64,000 bases of DNA from Rhodococcus rhodochrous (GCF_014854695.1 NZ_CP027557.1:2108001-2172000), one strand, 5' to 3'. Shown: positions 6,479 through 14,514, counted from the first letter of the stretch. Notes: a model not told the origin generated them from the letters alone. Translations and numbers: made by a program.

Positions 6479-7330
6479 ATGCATGGCCGTGTTGAAACAC
6501 CACCTGAACCCGCCCGTATCGCGCCGGATGACCACACACTGATCACCCCTCTGACCAGGGCGGACATGGGCGCGGCGGCGCAAGCTAAGTACCTGTACTT
6601 TGGGTACATGGAACTTCTGCACCGGGACGCCGAGGTGATGCGGCACGTTGCTCGCTTTGGTGCCCTCACCACGGCACAGATACGAGCCCTTCTCTTCCAC
6701 GATAAGAAGTCCGAAACTTCCTGCACCCGGAGCCTGCGCCGGCTTCGTGAAGCGGGAATACTGGCAAGCGTGTCCGTACGCCTTCCGAGCAATAGTCGGG
6801 GCGGGTCGCCTATGGGCTGCTATCAGATAGGCCGGGCAGCGTGGAAGTCGTTCTATACCCGTCCGTATAAGGTCATGGGCAACCCCTTGAAGCTGCACCA
6901 CACCCTGGCAGTGGCTGATGCGTATATCGCGCTCAAGCAGGCAGAACGAGCGGGGGCGTTTAAAATCTCCCACTACCGCACTGAACCCGACACGTGGCTG
7001 GACATTGCCGGGGTGGAGCTGCGCCCGGATCTATACGTGGACCTAATAGACGAGAATGCAGAAGCTCCGATGCGCCGGCTGTACTGGCTCGAAGTGGACC
7101 AGCACAGCGAAGGCCGTGACGACATCGCGAAGAAGGTGGAAGCGTACAAGCACGCCTACCTTCACGGCGGCATGAAAAGCTTCCCGCAAGTCGTGTTCGT
7201 GGGTAAAGACGACGACACGGTGGCGGACTTGCGGCGATGGATACGCCCGCTCACGCGCGACGTAGAGACCTACGGCGACCTGTTTGTCGTAGCGTCGCAG
7301 GCGAACTTTATGGACCAGCTCATGCGGTAG
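6479..7330 (+). CDS. Replication-relaxation family protein
   Basis: The 283-aa protein matches the replication-relaxation family: an N-terminal winged-helix (EVMRHVARFGALTTAQIRAL, then the SCTRSLRRLREAGIL recognition helix) followed by an alpha/beta domain ending in a PQVVFVGKDD strand. Members occur mainly on conjugative plasmids and integrative elements, where they are linked to replication or relaxase functions. The ATG at 6479 lacks a ribosome site; a TAAAGT about 10 nt upstream suggests a leaderless start. It is divergent from the ERF operon across operator B. Its presence in a tailed phage is notable. Confidence 0.85.
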   Translation: MHGRVETPPEPARIAPDDHTLITPLTRADMGAAAQAKYLYFGYMELLHRDAEVMRHVARFGALTTAQIRALLFHDKKSETSCTRSLRRLREAGILASVSVRLPSNSRGGSPMGCYQIGRAAWKSFYTRPYKVMGNPLKLHHTLAVADAYIALKQAERAGAFKISHYRTEPDTWLDIAGVELRPDLYVDLIDENAEAPMRRLYWLEVDQHSEGRDDIAKKVEAYKHAYLHGGMKSFPQVVFVGKDDDTVADLRRWIRPLTRDVETYGDLFVVASQANFMDQLMR

Positions 7331-7400
7331 TTTTCCACAGCTAATGATGTGCATATTGCAATGCAAATGTATTGCACTTTACCCCTGTTATTGAGATAAT
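7331..7400 (+). promoter_or_regulatory. Early promoter/operator C (rightward)
   Basis: TTTTCCACAG (7331-7340) begins at the stop codon of the preceding gene. The dyad TTGCAATG-N6-TATTGCAC is at 7356-7377; its right arm gives -35 TTGCAC (7372-7377), then 17 bp, then -10 GATAAT (7395-7400). It drives the methyltransferase operon. Confidence 0.8.
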
Positions 7401-7449
7401 AGGTGTAGAGCTTAGGACGCTCACACAATAACTAAATACAGGGGACCAT

Positions 7450-7740
7450 ATGAAAGCAAATTCATTAGTAAGCAAGATCCAGAAAATGGGCGGCACTGCG
7501 TCGTTGATCAGTGAAAAGCGCACCGACTACGACGGTCGGCCATGGACCAAGCACGAGGTAGTCGGCGAGCTCAACGGCTTTGATATCCATATGGATGACC
7601 TTGAGTCAGATTATTTCACCGTGCGACACGAATCAAAGCGCGATCATTTCGACCCAGGCAGCGACTACAACCCGGGCGGGTTCCGCTTCTGCTACCGGTT
7701 GCGCGATCTTGAGCAGTTCGCGCAGGGAGTCGCCGCGTAA
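7450..7740 (+). CDS. 96-aa hypothetical protein upstream of methyltransferase
   Basis: The protein is small, with a conserved-looking core (LNGFDIHMDDLESDYFTVRH, later GGFRFCYRLRDLEQFAQG) that resembles the large polyvalent-protein-associated domains found beside phage methyltransferases; this assignment is tentative. GGGGA precedes the ATG. Its TAA overlaps the ATG of the methyltransferase gene (TAATG). It is probably made with the methyltransferase from promoter C. Confidence 0.6.
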   Translation: MKANSLVSKIQKMGGTASLISEKRTDYDGRPWTKHEVVGELNGFDIHMDDLESDYFTVRHESKRDHFDPGSDYNPGGFRFCYRLRDLEQFAQGVAA

Positions 7741-9317
7741 TGTTTGGCGGCGACTTCTACCCAACTCCTGAAGCGCTAATAGATAAGATGCTGGCCAAGG
7801 TGGACCCGCAGACCGTAGAGACGGTACTAGAGCCCTCTGCAGGCCGCGGCGACATTATCGAGCGCATTGAAGCATGCCGAAGTACCGGTGGCAGGTGGCG
7901 AAGCGTCAAGAAAATCGACGCTGTAGAGATCGACCCAGAACTGGCCGCAGTCCTGGCGGGTAAGGGTCATAAGCCTATCGCGGGTGACTTCCTCAGCTTC
8001 CGAAGCTTCCGGCGCTATGACTTGATCGTCATGAACCCGCCATTCTCGGAGGGAGCCAAGCACCTACTCAAGGCGCTCGAACTGCAGAAGCACGGCGGGC
8101 AAGTGGTGAGCCTCTTGAATGCCGAGACTTTGAAGAACCCGCATACCAATGAACGGCGCGACCTCGTGGCGAAGCTTGAGGAGCTGGGCGCTTCGATCGA
8201 ATACGTACAAGATGCCTTCGCTACTGCGGCGCGCACTACGAGCGTAGAGACGGCGCTCATACACGTAGACATCCCGCGCATACCGAAAAGCGACATCCTG
8301 GAGAATCTGAAGCGCGCTCAGGCAATCGAGACGAGTGAAGAGGGGAGCCCCCGCGAGGTAGTCGAAGGGGAGTACATCACGGGAGCCGTCCGCCGCTATG
8401 AGATCGAAGCCCGCGCCGGCCTTGCGCTTATCCGGGAGTACCAGGCACTGGCGCCGATATTGAGCCGCAGCTTCATGGACGACAAGAGCCCGATCTTGAA
8501 GCTCGAAGTAAGCGGGGAGCATGGAGACCTACAAAACAACTTCGTGGAGCACCTACGCATGAAGTACTGGCGCGAGTTGTTCCAGTCCAACCAGTTCGCG
8601 GGAGCGTTCACCGAGAAGACGCGCGAGCGTTACCGGGAGCAGATCGACGGCCTACGGCACTACGAGTTCACCGTGGGCAACATCAAACAGATGCAGACAG
8701 ACATATCTGCCTCCATGCTCGACACTCTCGACGAGGCGATAGTAGGGCTGTTCGACGAGTTCAGCGCGCAGTATTGGGACGAGGCAAGCAAGAACATTCA
8801 TTACTACAACGGATGGAAGACCAACAAGGCGTACGTCATCAACAAGAAGGTGATCACCCGGCTCAACGCATGGGGCTACTACACCGCCCATCCCTTCGAC
8901 CCGCTCAGCTGGGATGTGAGGAACAAGCTTGCGGATGTCGTACGCGTGTTCGCCTATCTCGACGGCAAACTGACTAGCGACATGACCCAGCTAGAGGACG
9001 CGCTACGCGCTGCGCGGGAGAGCCAACAGACGAAGGGCGTCGATCTTGGCTATGTGACGGTCGACTTCTTCAAGAAGGGCACCGTGCACATCACCTTCAA
9101 GCGTCCGGACCTGTTGAAGAAGTTCAACCTCATCGGCTCCCAGCGCAAGGGATGGCTTCCACCGAACTACGGCGCGAAGTCATACGAGGCCATGGACCGG
9201 GAAGAACGTGCCGTAGTGGACAGCTTCGAGGGGCGGGATAGTTACGCCGATACAGTCGAGCGCCACGAGTTCTACATAAGGCGGGCGCAACTACAGATCG
9301 GAGCAGGGGCGGCATGA
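7740..9317 (+). CDS. DUF4942 class I adenine-N6 DNA methyltransferase
   Basis: The 525-aa protein has an N-terminal SAM-dependent methyltransferase domain: motif I VLEPSAGRGDI at about residue 30 and catalytic NPPF at 99-102, the pattern of N6-adenine enzymes. The C-terminal half matches DUF4942 (NIHYYNGWKTNKAYVINKKV). No restriction partner is adjacent, so it is an orphan enzyme that likely modifies phage DNA to avoid host restriction, complementing the ArdC-like protein at 15227. It is expressed from operator C and coupled at both ends. Confidence 0.88.
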   Translation: MFGGDFYPTPEALIDKMLAKVDPQTVETVLEPSAGRGDIIERIEACRSTGGRWRSVKKIDAVEIDPELAAVLAGKGHKPIAGDFLSFRSFRRYDLIVMNPPFSEGAKHLLKALELQKHGGQVVSLLNAETLKNPHTNERRDLVAKLEELGASIEYVQDAFATAARTTSVETALIHVDIPRIPKSDILENLKRAQAIETSEEGSPREVVEGEYITGAVRRYEIEARAGLALIREYQALAPILSRSFMDDKSPILKLEVSGEHGDLQNNFVEHLRMKYWRELFQSNQFAGAFTEKTRERYREQIDGLRHYEFTVGNIKQMQTDISASMLDTLDEAIVGLFDEFSAQYWDEASKNIHYYNGWKTNKAYVINKKVITRLNAWGYYTAHPFDPLSWDVRNKLADVVRVFAYLDGKLTSDMTQLEDALRAARESQQTKGVDLGYVTVDFFKKGTVHITFKRPDLLKKFNLIGSQRKGWLPPNYGAKSYEAMDREERAVVDSFEGRDSYADTVERHEFYIRRAQLQIGAGAA

Positions 9318-9514
9318 TCCGCCCCACCCGCTATGGCCCCACTGACACCCGCACCGGCGAAATCCTCGACCTCACCCCACTAAAGAACCCACCGCGTAAG
9401 CCCGCGAGAGCCCGCGTACACCGCCCGAGACGCAGGAACGACCGACTCACCGACTCCGGGTGGTTCGTGGCCCTGCTGGCGCTCCTGGTGGCGAGTATCG
9501 CGATAACCCAGTAG
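9314..9514 (+). CDS. 66-aa membrane-anchored basic protein
   Basis: The ATG overlaps the methyltransferase stop (ATGA). The first 48 residues are basic and proline-rich (KNPPRKPARARVHRPRRR) and the end is one hydrophobic segment (WFVALLALLVASIAI). No family is recognised. It is the last gene before the terminator at 9531. Confidence 0.55.
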   Translation: MIRPTRYGPTDTRTGEILDLTPLKNPPRKPARARVHRPRRRNDRLTDSGWFVALLALLVASIAITQ

Positions 9515-9530
9515 CCCGGAACGAAAAAGA

Positions 9531-9557
9531 AGACGCCCGCGACTGACGGGCGTCTTT
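9531..9557 (+). terminator. Intrinsic terminator after the methyltransferase operon
   Basis: AGACGCCCG (9531-9539) pairs perfectly with CGGGCGTCT (9547-9555) around a 7-nt loop and runs into TTTT. Confidence 0.85.
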
Positions 9558-9685
9558 TCGTAGGTGTTTGTTTGGTCTCAAGTAGTGTGGAGTCCTGAGA
9601 GCTGAAAGATGTTTTAGTTATGCGAGGAAGGTGCGCAAGGGTCTTCATGAGGTCCTTGTGTCCTTAAAATAGCATAGTTCCGGGA

Positions 9686-9883
9686 CTACAAGCCCGGTGT
9701 TTTTCGCTTCATGGGGTATAACTGGAAGATCTTCTTCTGCTTCCTGCGCGTCTGCTTGTATCCACCGAACTCTGCGGCACGAGCTGCCGGAGTAGTAGGA
9801 GTGGGAGTTTGGTCTATCTCGATGCGCCGGCCGAAGAGGAGGGTTAAGTCGTGGTCTTGTGTTTGTTTGATGCCCTCTGCCAT
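9686..9883 (-). CDS. 65-aa hypothetical protein (leaderless)
   Basis: Not recognised. The protein is basic, with a TPTPTTPAARAAEFGGYKQ segment and a lysine-rich end. A CATAAT box lies 7-8 nt before the ATG at 9883, so the message would be leaderless. It lies alone on the minus strand between two rightward operons. Confidence 0.4.
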   Translation of the reverse strand: MAEGIKQTQDHDLTLLFGRRIEIDQTPTPTTPAARAAEFGGYKQTRRKQKKIFQLYPMKRKTPGL

Positions 9884-9988
9884 ATGCGGGTATTATGGCA
9901 TGTTTCGGGGGATTGGGGAATAGTCAAGCGAAACGGCTACAAATAGGCTGTGAAAATATCGTGGTTTGTGTTTAAATGGGGGCAACCG

Positions 9989-10092
9989 GTTCTCTAACCT
10001 AGACAGCTAGAGATCCGGGGGTATAAGGAATCAAAAACAGCCGCTTTATGCGACTGCAGTGTTTGTGTTGGAGTTGTTCTCTAACCTAGACA
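9989..10092 (+). repeat. Two copies of a 17-bp element GTTCTCTAACCTAGACA
   Basis: Exact copies lie at 9989-10005 and 10076-10092, spaced 87 bp. The first is followed by 16 bp and TATAAG, so TAGACA/TATAAG would make a promoter with the repeat over its -35. The second has no obvious -10. GTGTTT also precedes both copies. They may be binding sites controlling the operon at 10408. Confidence 0.55.
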
Positions 10093-10178
10093 CTCTTAGT
10101 TTAACATTTTTGATTACCTATGCAAAGGTACTTTTACGATTATTGTTCGCAGTCAATAGATCAAAACTGCATGGCCCT

Positions 10179-10380
10179 GTCGTAGGCTCCCAGACTTGCC
10201 GCGCTGTCCCACCCTGACAACGGCGACTCTAACGAGCCTACGACGTTGGCACGTACCGCTCCTACCAGGGGATCGGAGCAAAGGATACGTCCAGAGGTGG
10301 ATATGTATCGGGTTCGGGTGGACGTGCATCGTAGGAGGGAATCAGTGCCCGTATCCCCGGATTTAGAGGGATAGAGGGGC
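10179..10380 (+). other. Structured leader region upstream of the 10408 operon
   Basis: A 524-nt gap without genes (9884-10407) contains GTCGTAGGCTC (10179-10189), perfectly complementary to GAGCCTACGAC (10234-10244) across a 44-nt loop. Further hairpins follow: GCTCC/GGAGC, then GATAC with TCCA against TGGA with GTATC, near 10257-10310. The strand of action is inferred from the next gene. A cis-acting RNA leader, a small RNA or a nicking-site hairpin are all possible. Confidence 0.5.
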
Positions 10381-10407
10381 GTAATGGTTAAAGAAGAAGG
10401 AGGTGAC

Positions 10408-10590
10408 ATGACATCGAAGACAGAAGAGACAAACACGGTCGAGCTGGGTTCCCGTCAGTGCGCCGAAGTAGCTAAGTACATGTACGAACAGTGGCAGGAA
10501 GCAATGAAGCCGCCGCTGTACATCTACCAGGACTTCCCGACATGGCTGGACAACTTGATTGATGCAGGCGCGCAGGAGGATGCATCATGA
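10408..10590 (+). CDS. 60-aa hypothetical protein
   Basis: The start at 10408 is set by the very strong AAGGAGGTGAC site directly upstream. The product is short and acidic, with aromatic residues (KPPLYIYQDFPTWLDNLID). No family is recognised. First gene of a four-gene coupled operon to 11580; its stop overlaps the next start (ATGA). Confidence 0.65.
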   Translation: MTSKTEETNTVELGSRQCAEVAKYMYEQWQEAMKPPLYIYQDFPTWLDNLIDAGAQEDAS

Positions 10591-10976
10591 CTTACACCTG
10601 GGAAGAAGCCGCCCAGAAGCTCGATGACCTACAGCCATTTATCCAGTACTGCATCGACACCGATGAGGCGGAATGGCAGGTCGACACCGTTCGCAGCTCA
10701 GGCAACACGAAGAACTGCCTGTTCGGACATCTGATCAACTGGGCATATGGCAAGGACTACGAGGGCAGCGTGTCGGCAATCTGGGACATGTTCGAAGAGA
10801 TCTGGGGAACGACCTACCTCGTGTACGAGATCAACGATGGCCGACATCCTGCATACCCTCAGGAGACGCCACGGCAGCGCTGCATCGCGTACTTGAAGGA
10901 TCTGTGGCTCGGTCGGATTGAAGACACTCAAACCGGATGGGCGAAGGAAGCCGAACGGCATGGGGTTGCCTCATGA
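10587..10976 (+). CDS. 129-aa conserved phage-type hypothetical protein
   Basis: The protein is acidic and tryptophan-rich, with an SGNTKNCLFGHLINWAYG block reminiscent of conserved actinophage proteins of unknown function. No catalytic signature or membrane segment. Coupled to both neighbours by ATGA overlaps. Confidence 0.65.
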   Translation: MTYTWEEAAQKLDDLQPFIQYCIDTDEAEWQVDTVRSSGNTKNCLFGHLINWAYGKDYEGSVSAIWDMFEEIWGTTYLVYEINDGRHPAYPQETPRQRCIAYLKDLWLGRIEDTQTGWAKEAERHGVAS

Positions 10977-11236
10977 GCAACTTCGAACGAAACATCCCTC
11001 AGCACGTCCAGGAAGTCCGCGAAGCCATAGCCGCCAAGCACCGGGAAATTGACCATCTCGATTGGGGCCATGAGTGTGACTGTGAGTACTGCGATCGTGA
11101 TGGCGAGTACGGCGACCCTGAAGCAGAGACGAAAGCCGAGGCGCTCAAGGAAGAGATCCGGTCACTGAAGACACTGGAACGTCGGTTGATCGCGCATGGG
11201 GAGCGGTACGGCGTAAAGGTGGACGCTAAATCGTGA
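10973..11236 (+). CDS. 87-aa hypothetical protein with Cys pair
   Basis: The start at 10973 is chosen for the ATGA overlap. The protein contains HECDCEYCDRDGEYGDPEAE, a Cys/acidic cluster that might bind a metal, between helical segments with coiled-coil tendency. No family is recognised. Confidence 0.6.
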   Translation: MSNFERNIPQHVQEVREAIAAKHREIDHLDWGHECDCEYCDRDGEYGDPEAETKAEALKEEIRSLKTLERRLIAHGERYGVKVDAKS

Positions 11237-11580
11237 TCACCCGCCCCACCTTCATCGCCCTCATCGAAGCTGTTCAGCGCCAGGCCGTTCAGGACGAAGT
11301 GACCGGAGGCCACATCAACGCCCTCATGCCGAACTCCACGGACGGCGTCTTCATCACACCTCTTCGCGAGGAACTTCTGGACCTACTCGAAGCGGAACTC
11401 GGCAGTCAGAGCGACTGGATCTCCTGGTGGTTATGGGATGCCCCCGAGGCCGGCAAGGACCTCGAGTCTTGTGTGATCCACCATGAAGACGGCAGACGCA
11501 CGGTGATCCGAGATGCGGGTGACCTGTATGACTTCATACGGATCGGGCGGACCATGCCGAGTATGGAGGAAGCGGCGTGA
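11233..11580 (+). CDS. 115-aa hypothetical protein
   Basis: A GTG start overlaps the upstream stop (GTGA). The protein is acidic, with a DWISWWLWDAPEAG block and a C-terminal region with HHEDGRRTVIRDAGDLYDFI. No known domain is recognised. Last gene of the 10408 operon; convergent with the membrane protein at 11599. Confidence 0.6.
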   Translation: MITRPTFIALIEAVQRQAVQDEVTGGHINALMPNSTDGVFITPLREELLDLLEAELGSQSDWISWWLWDAPEAGKDLESCVIHHEDGRRTVIRDAGDLYDFIRIGRTMPSMEEAA

Positions 11581-11598
11581 CGCGGGAACGAGATAGCC

Positions 11599-12480
11599 TC
11601 ACTCACCTTGTCCCGCAGAAAGGTCTTCGGCTTCCTGGTCGCTTAGTGCAGGGACTTTTGCGATGTTCTTGCGCGCACTAATGAGCATCGCCGTCCTCGC
11701 GCTGAATATCCGAGACACGATTGTCTTGGCTTCCTCGATCTGATTGGTGTCATACTGCTCTGTCGCCTCAAGGCTCACCTGAAGAATTGTCATCGTGTGC
11801 TTGAGATCGCCGCACGCATCCTGAAGCTCGCTGAGGTGGGCGCGTGTCTCTCGGTCGGTCACAAGTAGATTCGGCTCGATAAACGTGTTGCTCATCTCCC
11901 CATAGATCTCTCTCCATCGCCTAAAGATCCGTCCAGCCTCAATGTGCGTACTGTGATCGCGCGAGTGGCCGGCGGTGAGCGGATAGTGCTTGACGAGGTC
12001 CCCTGCCGCGTCGACGTAAAGTGTTGAGGTAGACCAAACGGGGGTAATAGACATGAGCTGCTGATGACGCCGCTGTGCGTCTAGCTCATCTATGAGACGC
12101 TTCTCGGCAGCTTCGAGTTCGTTCTTATGGCGCGCTTCGGCTTTGGCTGCTTCAGCGTCGGCGCGCTGCTCCGCCTTCCTCGCTTGAGCGTTGGCTTGAG
12201 CAGCGAGCCATACCGAAGCGATAGCAAGGGCGGTCGCACCGAACGCGCTTGCCCACGCGCCGGCAGCAGCGCCATCGCTACCGTCCCCCGCCCACCAGTT
12301 GAATAGGGAGAGACCCGCCCACCCTGCAAGGACTAAGAGCACGAATACGACAAGTGGGCTAACCCGCAGCACCCACCGTGCCTGCCACCACTTCGGCTTC
12401 GGTGGCAACAAGGCGGCATCCGCCTCAGCGTCGCTCTTCTTCCGAAGGTCGGGGTCCTTGTCCGCGTTCTCGTGCGCCAC
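11599..12480 (-). CDS. 293-aa two-span membrane coiled-coil protein
   Basis: A charged N-terminus is followed by two hydrophobic segments (about 40-62 and 76-93), a long Ala/Glu/Lys coiled coil (about 95-140) and a soluble C-terminal domain of about 150 residues. The GTG start at 12480 sits 6 nt after TTAGAT with no ribosome site, consistent with a leaderless message. No family is recognised; the layout resembles membrane-sensing accessory or superinfection-exclusion proteins, which is only a suggestion. Confidence 0.6.
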   Translation of the reverse strand: MAHENADKDPDLRKKSDAEADAALLPPKPKWWQARWVLRVSPLVVFVLLVLAGWAGLSLFNWWAGDGSDGAAAGAWASAFGATALAIASVWLAAQANAQARKAEQRADAEAAKAEARHKNELEAAEKRLIDELDAQRRHQQLMSITPVWSTSTLYVDAAGDLVKHYPLTAGHSRDHSTHIEAGRIFRRWREIYGEMSNTFIEPNLLVTDRETRAHLSELQDACGDLKHTMTILQVSLEATEQYDTNQIEEAKTIVSRIFSARTAMLISARKNIAKVPALSDQEAEDLSAGQGE

Positions 12481-12516
12481 CCGGCGATCTAACCAGATCA
12501 GTCGCGGGACAGCCTT

Positions 12517-12930
12517 CTAGCTTGCGCCCCATGTCTGGATAGCATTCGACGCAACGAAGAAGAGCCACACCATGCCGATCGTCGCGGGAATGGCGATGTA
12601 CCAGGGGTATCCCCGCGCACTGAAGTCACCCCGGTCAATCTGCCGCTGGTACCGGATGCTCACGAGCTTGATCGCTGCCCAGATAGTGATTCCCGGCAGA
12701 ACGAGCACTTGAAGGATGAGCGCAATCAGCGGACGCCCCTGCGGACCTTGGATGTAGCCGAGGGTGATAGCCCCGATGTACAAGATGAACGCGACGATCA
12801 GCGAAGCGATCGTGCTTGCGGCCACCTGCTGCCAGAACTTCTGGTCGCGCACCCACCGCGCCGGCCATTGCCACCAGCGGGTCTCATCCGAGTGGTTCTC
12901 CGTGTCGTCGGCAGCCTCAGGTTCGGTCAT
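12517..12930 (-). CDS. 137-aa three-span membrane protein, DNA-damage-type promoter
   Basis: An acidic N-terminus (MTEPEAADDTENHSDETRWW) is followed by three hydrophobic segments at about 38-60, 68-88 and 113-133, with a basic loop between the last two. The start at 12930 is preferred because a promoter ends 6 nt before it, giving a leaderless message. That promoter matches the RecA-independent damage promoter of actinobacteria (12937-12959). Function unknown; a stress-induced phage membrane protein is a reasonable reading. Confidence 0.6.
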   Translation of the reverse strand: MTEPEAADDTENHSDETRWWQWPARWVRDQKFWQQVAASTIASLIVAFILYIGAITLGYIQGPQGRPLIALILQVLVLPGITIWAAIKLVSIRYQRQIDRGDFSARGYPWYIAIPATIGMVWLFFVASNAIQTWGAS

Positions 12931-12936
12931 GGGCAG

Positions 12937-12959
12937 AAAGTACAGCTCGCGACTGACAG
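12937..12959 (-). promoter_or_regulatory. RecA-NDp/PafBC-like promoter
   Basis: On the minus strand CTGTCAGTC, 8 bp and TACTTT fit the consensus TTGTCRGTG-N8-TANNNT known for PafBC-dependent, LexA-independent damage induction in mycobacteria, with two mismatches in the first block. The start codon follows 6 nt after the -10. Confidence 0.55.
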
Positions 12960-12961
12960 GC

Positions 12962-13318
12962 CTACTTCTCCCGCTGCTTCGCCTTCCACTCCGCATAGGC
13001 GTCAATTTCATGCTTCGGAGCAGTGGCATGTACCCGGACGTTCCATCCGTGCCGCCAGGCGAGCTTCAGGTGACCGGCATCGTAGAGGCGTTCGTACTTG
13101 GTGTAGTCCTGCCGTTCCTCACCTGCGACCTGCCGGTGATGCCCGACGACGAACAGGTGATTGAGCTCCGGCATGTCCCAGAAGAGCGCAACGTAGCTCT
13201 CGTCGTAGTCGTAACTTACCGCCACGAGATCTCCGTGCTCATCGACTTCCATCGCGACCGTGCCGCGATCGTGGTTAGTGTTCCAATCATCCCAGGACAC
13301 GGGGAAGCCACTGCGCAT
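12962..13318 (-). CDS. 118-aa hypothetical protein
   Basis: Not recognised. The protein is rich in aromatic and His residues (LNHLFVVGHHRQVAGEERQD) and ends in a Lys/Glu helix. AAGGTGG supports a start at 13318 or 13321 rather than the GTG at 13327. It is divergent from the 13523 gene across operator D. Confidence 0.55.
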   Translation of the reverse strand: MRSGFPVSWDDWNTNHDRGTVAMEVDEHGDLVAVSYDYDESYVALFWDMPELNHLFVVGHHRQVAGEERQDYTKYERLYDAGHLKLAWRHGWNVRVHATAPKHEIDAYAEWKAKQREK

Positions 13319-13425
13319 CATCGCCACCTTTGGTAGGGCCGGAAGGTAGAGCCACGGTACCGGGCATCCGCGGGATGTGCGGGAATGTCGTCCGTTCGGA
13401 TGAAAAGGCTTGGCGGGATAGAGAC

Positions 13426-13490
13426 TTTTCCACAGCCCCTATATTTTGCAATACAAAGCTATTGCAATTTAACGCTATTTCACTCATACT
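13426..13490 (+). promoter_or_regulatory. Early promoter/operator D (rightward), perfect dyad
   Basis: TTTTCCACAG (13426-13435), 10 bp, then the perfect dyad TTGCAATA-N6-TATTGCAA (13446-13467). The right arm provides -35 TTGCAA (13462-13467), followed by 17 bp and -10 CATACT (13485-13490). It drives the long rightward operon 13523-17622. Confidence 0.8.
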
Positions 13491-13522
13491 AAAGTCATAC
13501 AATTAAACAAGGTATTCACCCT

Positions 13523-14095
13523 ATGAAAAAGATTAGCCTCAAATCGCTCACCCGCCGTACCAAGCTCTTCGTAGCTACCGGCATCGTTCTAGCCGGCACC
13601 TCATCCGTGCTCGCGTTCAACAACTTCGACAACTCCGCAGCGGACATCATGAGTCCGACCGAGGTCAAGGTCAACGACCACGAAGACCGCATCACGAAGG
13701 CGGAAGCCGACATCACCGAAACCAAGGGCCGTGTCGAGCAGGTCGAGCAGAAGACCGAAGAGAACACTCAGGCCATCGCCCAGACGAACGAACGCGTCAC
13801 CGTGGTAGAGCGTCAGGTCGAGACCGTCCGTGAGCAGGTCCCTGCGCCATCACCCGCACCGACCCCTGCACCCCAACCCGCCCAAGCACCAGCTCCGATC
13901 CCACAGCTCAACCCCCGCAAGGTCGTGGCAGTAGCAGCGGAGGAGCAGATCAATCGCTACGGGGAGCACTCGGGCTGGACATGTAGGTACACGCTCGAAG
14001 GCGGCCAGGTAATCGTCAACGTGCAGCCAGACGCGTGTTACGTGGTCGGGCATGTGATCTCAGCGGAAATGGCGTCGCTGCATCGGGTGAGGTAG
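13523..14095 (+). CDS. 190-aa exported or membrane-anchored coiled-coil protein
   Basis: A basic N-terminus and hydrophobic stretch (KLFVATGIVLAGTSSVLAF) make a signal or anchor. Residues about 50-105 are heptad-like coiled coil (HEDRITKAEADITETKGRVE), then a Pro/Ala linker (PAPSPAPTPAPQPAQAPAP) and a C-terminal domain with two cysteines. It would sit at the cell envelope. First gene after operator D. No family is recognised. Confidence 0.6.
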   Translation: MKKISLKSLTRRTKLFVATGIVLAGTSSVLAFNNFDNSAADIMSPTEVKVNDHEDRITKAEADITETKGRVEQVEQKTEENTQAIAQTNERVTVVERQVETVREQVPAPSPAPTPAPQPAQAPAPIPQLNPRKVVAVAAEEQINRYGEHSGWTCRYTLEGGQVIVNVQPDACYVVGHVISAEMASLHRVR

Positions 14096-14100
14096 TCGGG

Positions 14101-14514
14101 ATGGCACGAGAGATTGAGTTCAGGGGACGACATATCGCTAGGGGCACTTGGGTATATGGCCACCTCCTGGCGCCACACATCATCGGTGTGGTGAAAGAAG
14201 TCGACGACAAAGACGGTCGTGGATATCGCCCGGAGATACAGGAGTTCTGTCTAGTCGAGCGAGCATCTGTTGGACAGCAAACGGGCCTCAAGGACAAGAA
14301 CGGCGTAGAGATCTACGAGGGTGACTTGCTTGACATCAAATTGGCGGGCGGCGACAGGGGCTTCGTTCCCGTTGTGTTTAGAGACGGGTCCTTCATGATG
14401 CATATACCGTACTGGGTGGGCGACTACTACCACCTAAGTGATTACGATAGTGGTTTGTACGAAGTCATCGGCAACATCTACGAACACAGCCATTTGCTAG
14501 AGGGCAACCAATGA
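14101..14514 (+). CDS. YopX-family phage protein
   Basis: The 137-aa protein matches the YopX family: an N-terminal EIEFRGRHIARGTWVYGHL, the signature VGQQTGLKDKNGVEIYEGD and a C-terminal YEVIGNIYEHSHLL. YopX proteins are widespread in temperate phages, form beta-rich oligomers, and have no settled function. The start at 14101 gives the family's usual N-terminus. The stop overlaps the next start (ATGA). Confidence 0.88.
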   Translation: MAREIEFRGRHIARGTWVYGHLLAPHIIGVVKEVDDKDGRGYRPEIQEFCLVERASVGQQTGLKDKNGVEIYEGDLLDIKLAGGDRGFVPVVFRDGSFMMHIPYWVGDYYHLSDYDSGLYEVIGNIYEHSHLLEGNQ

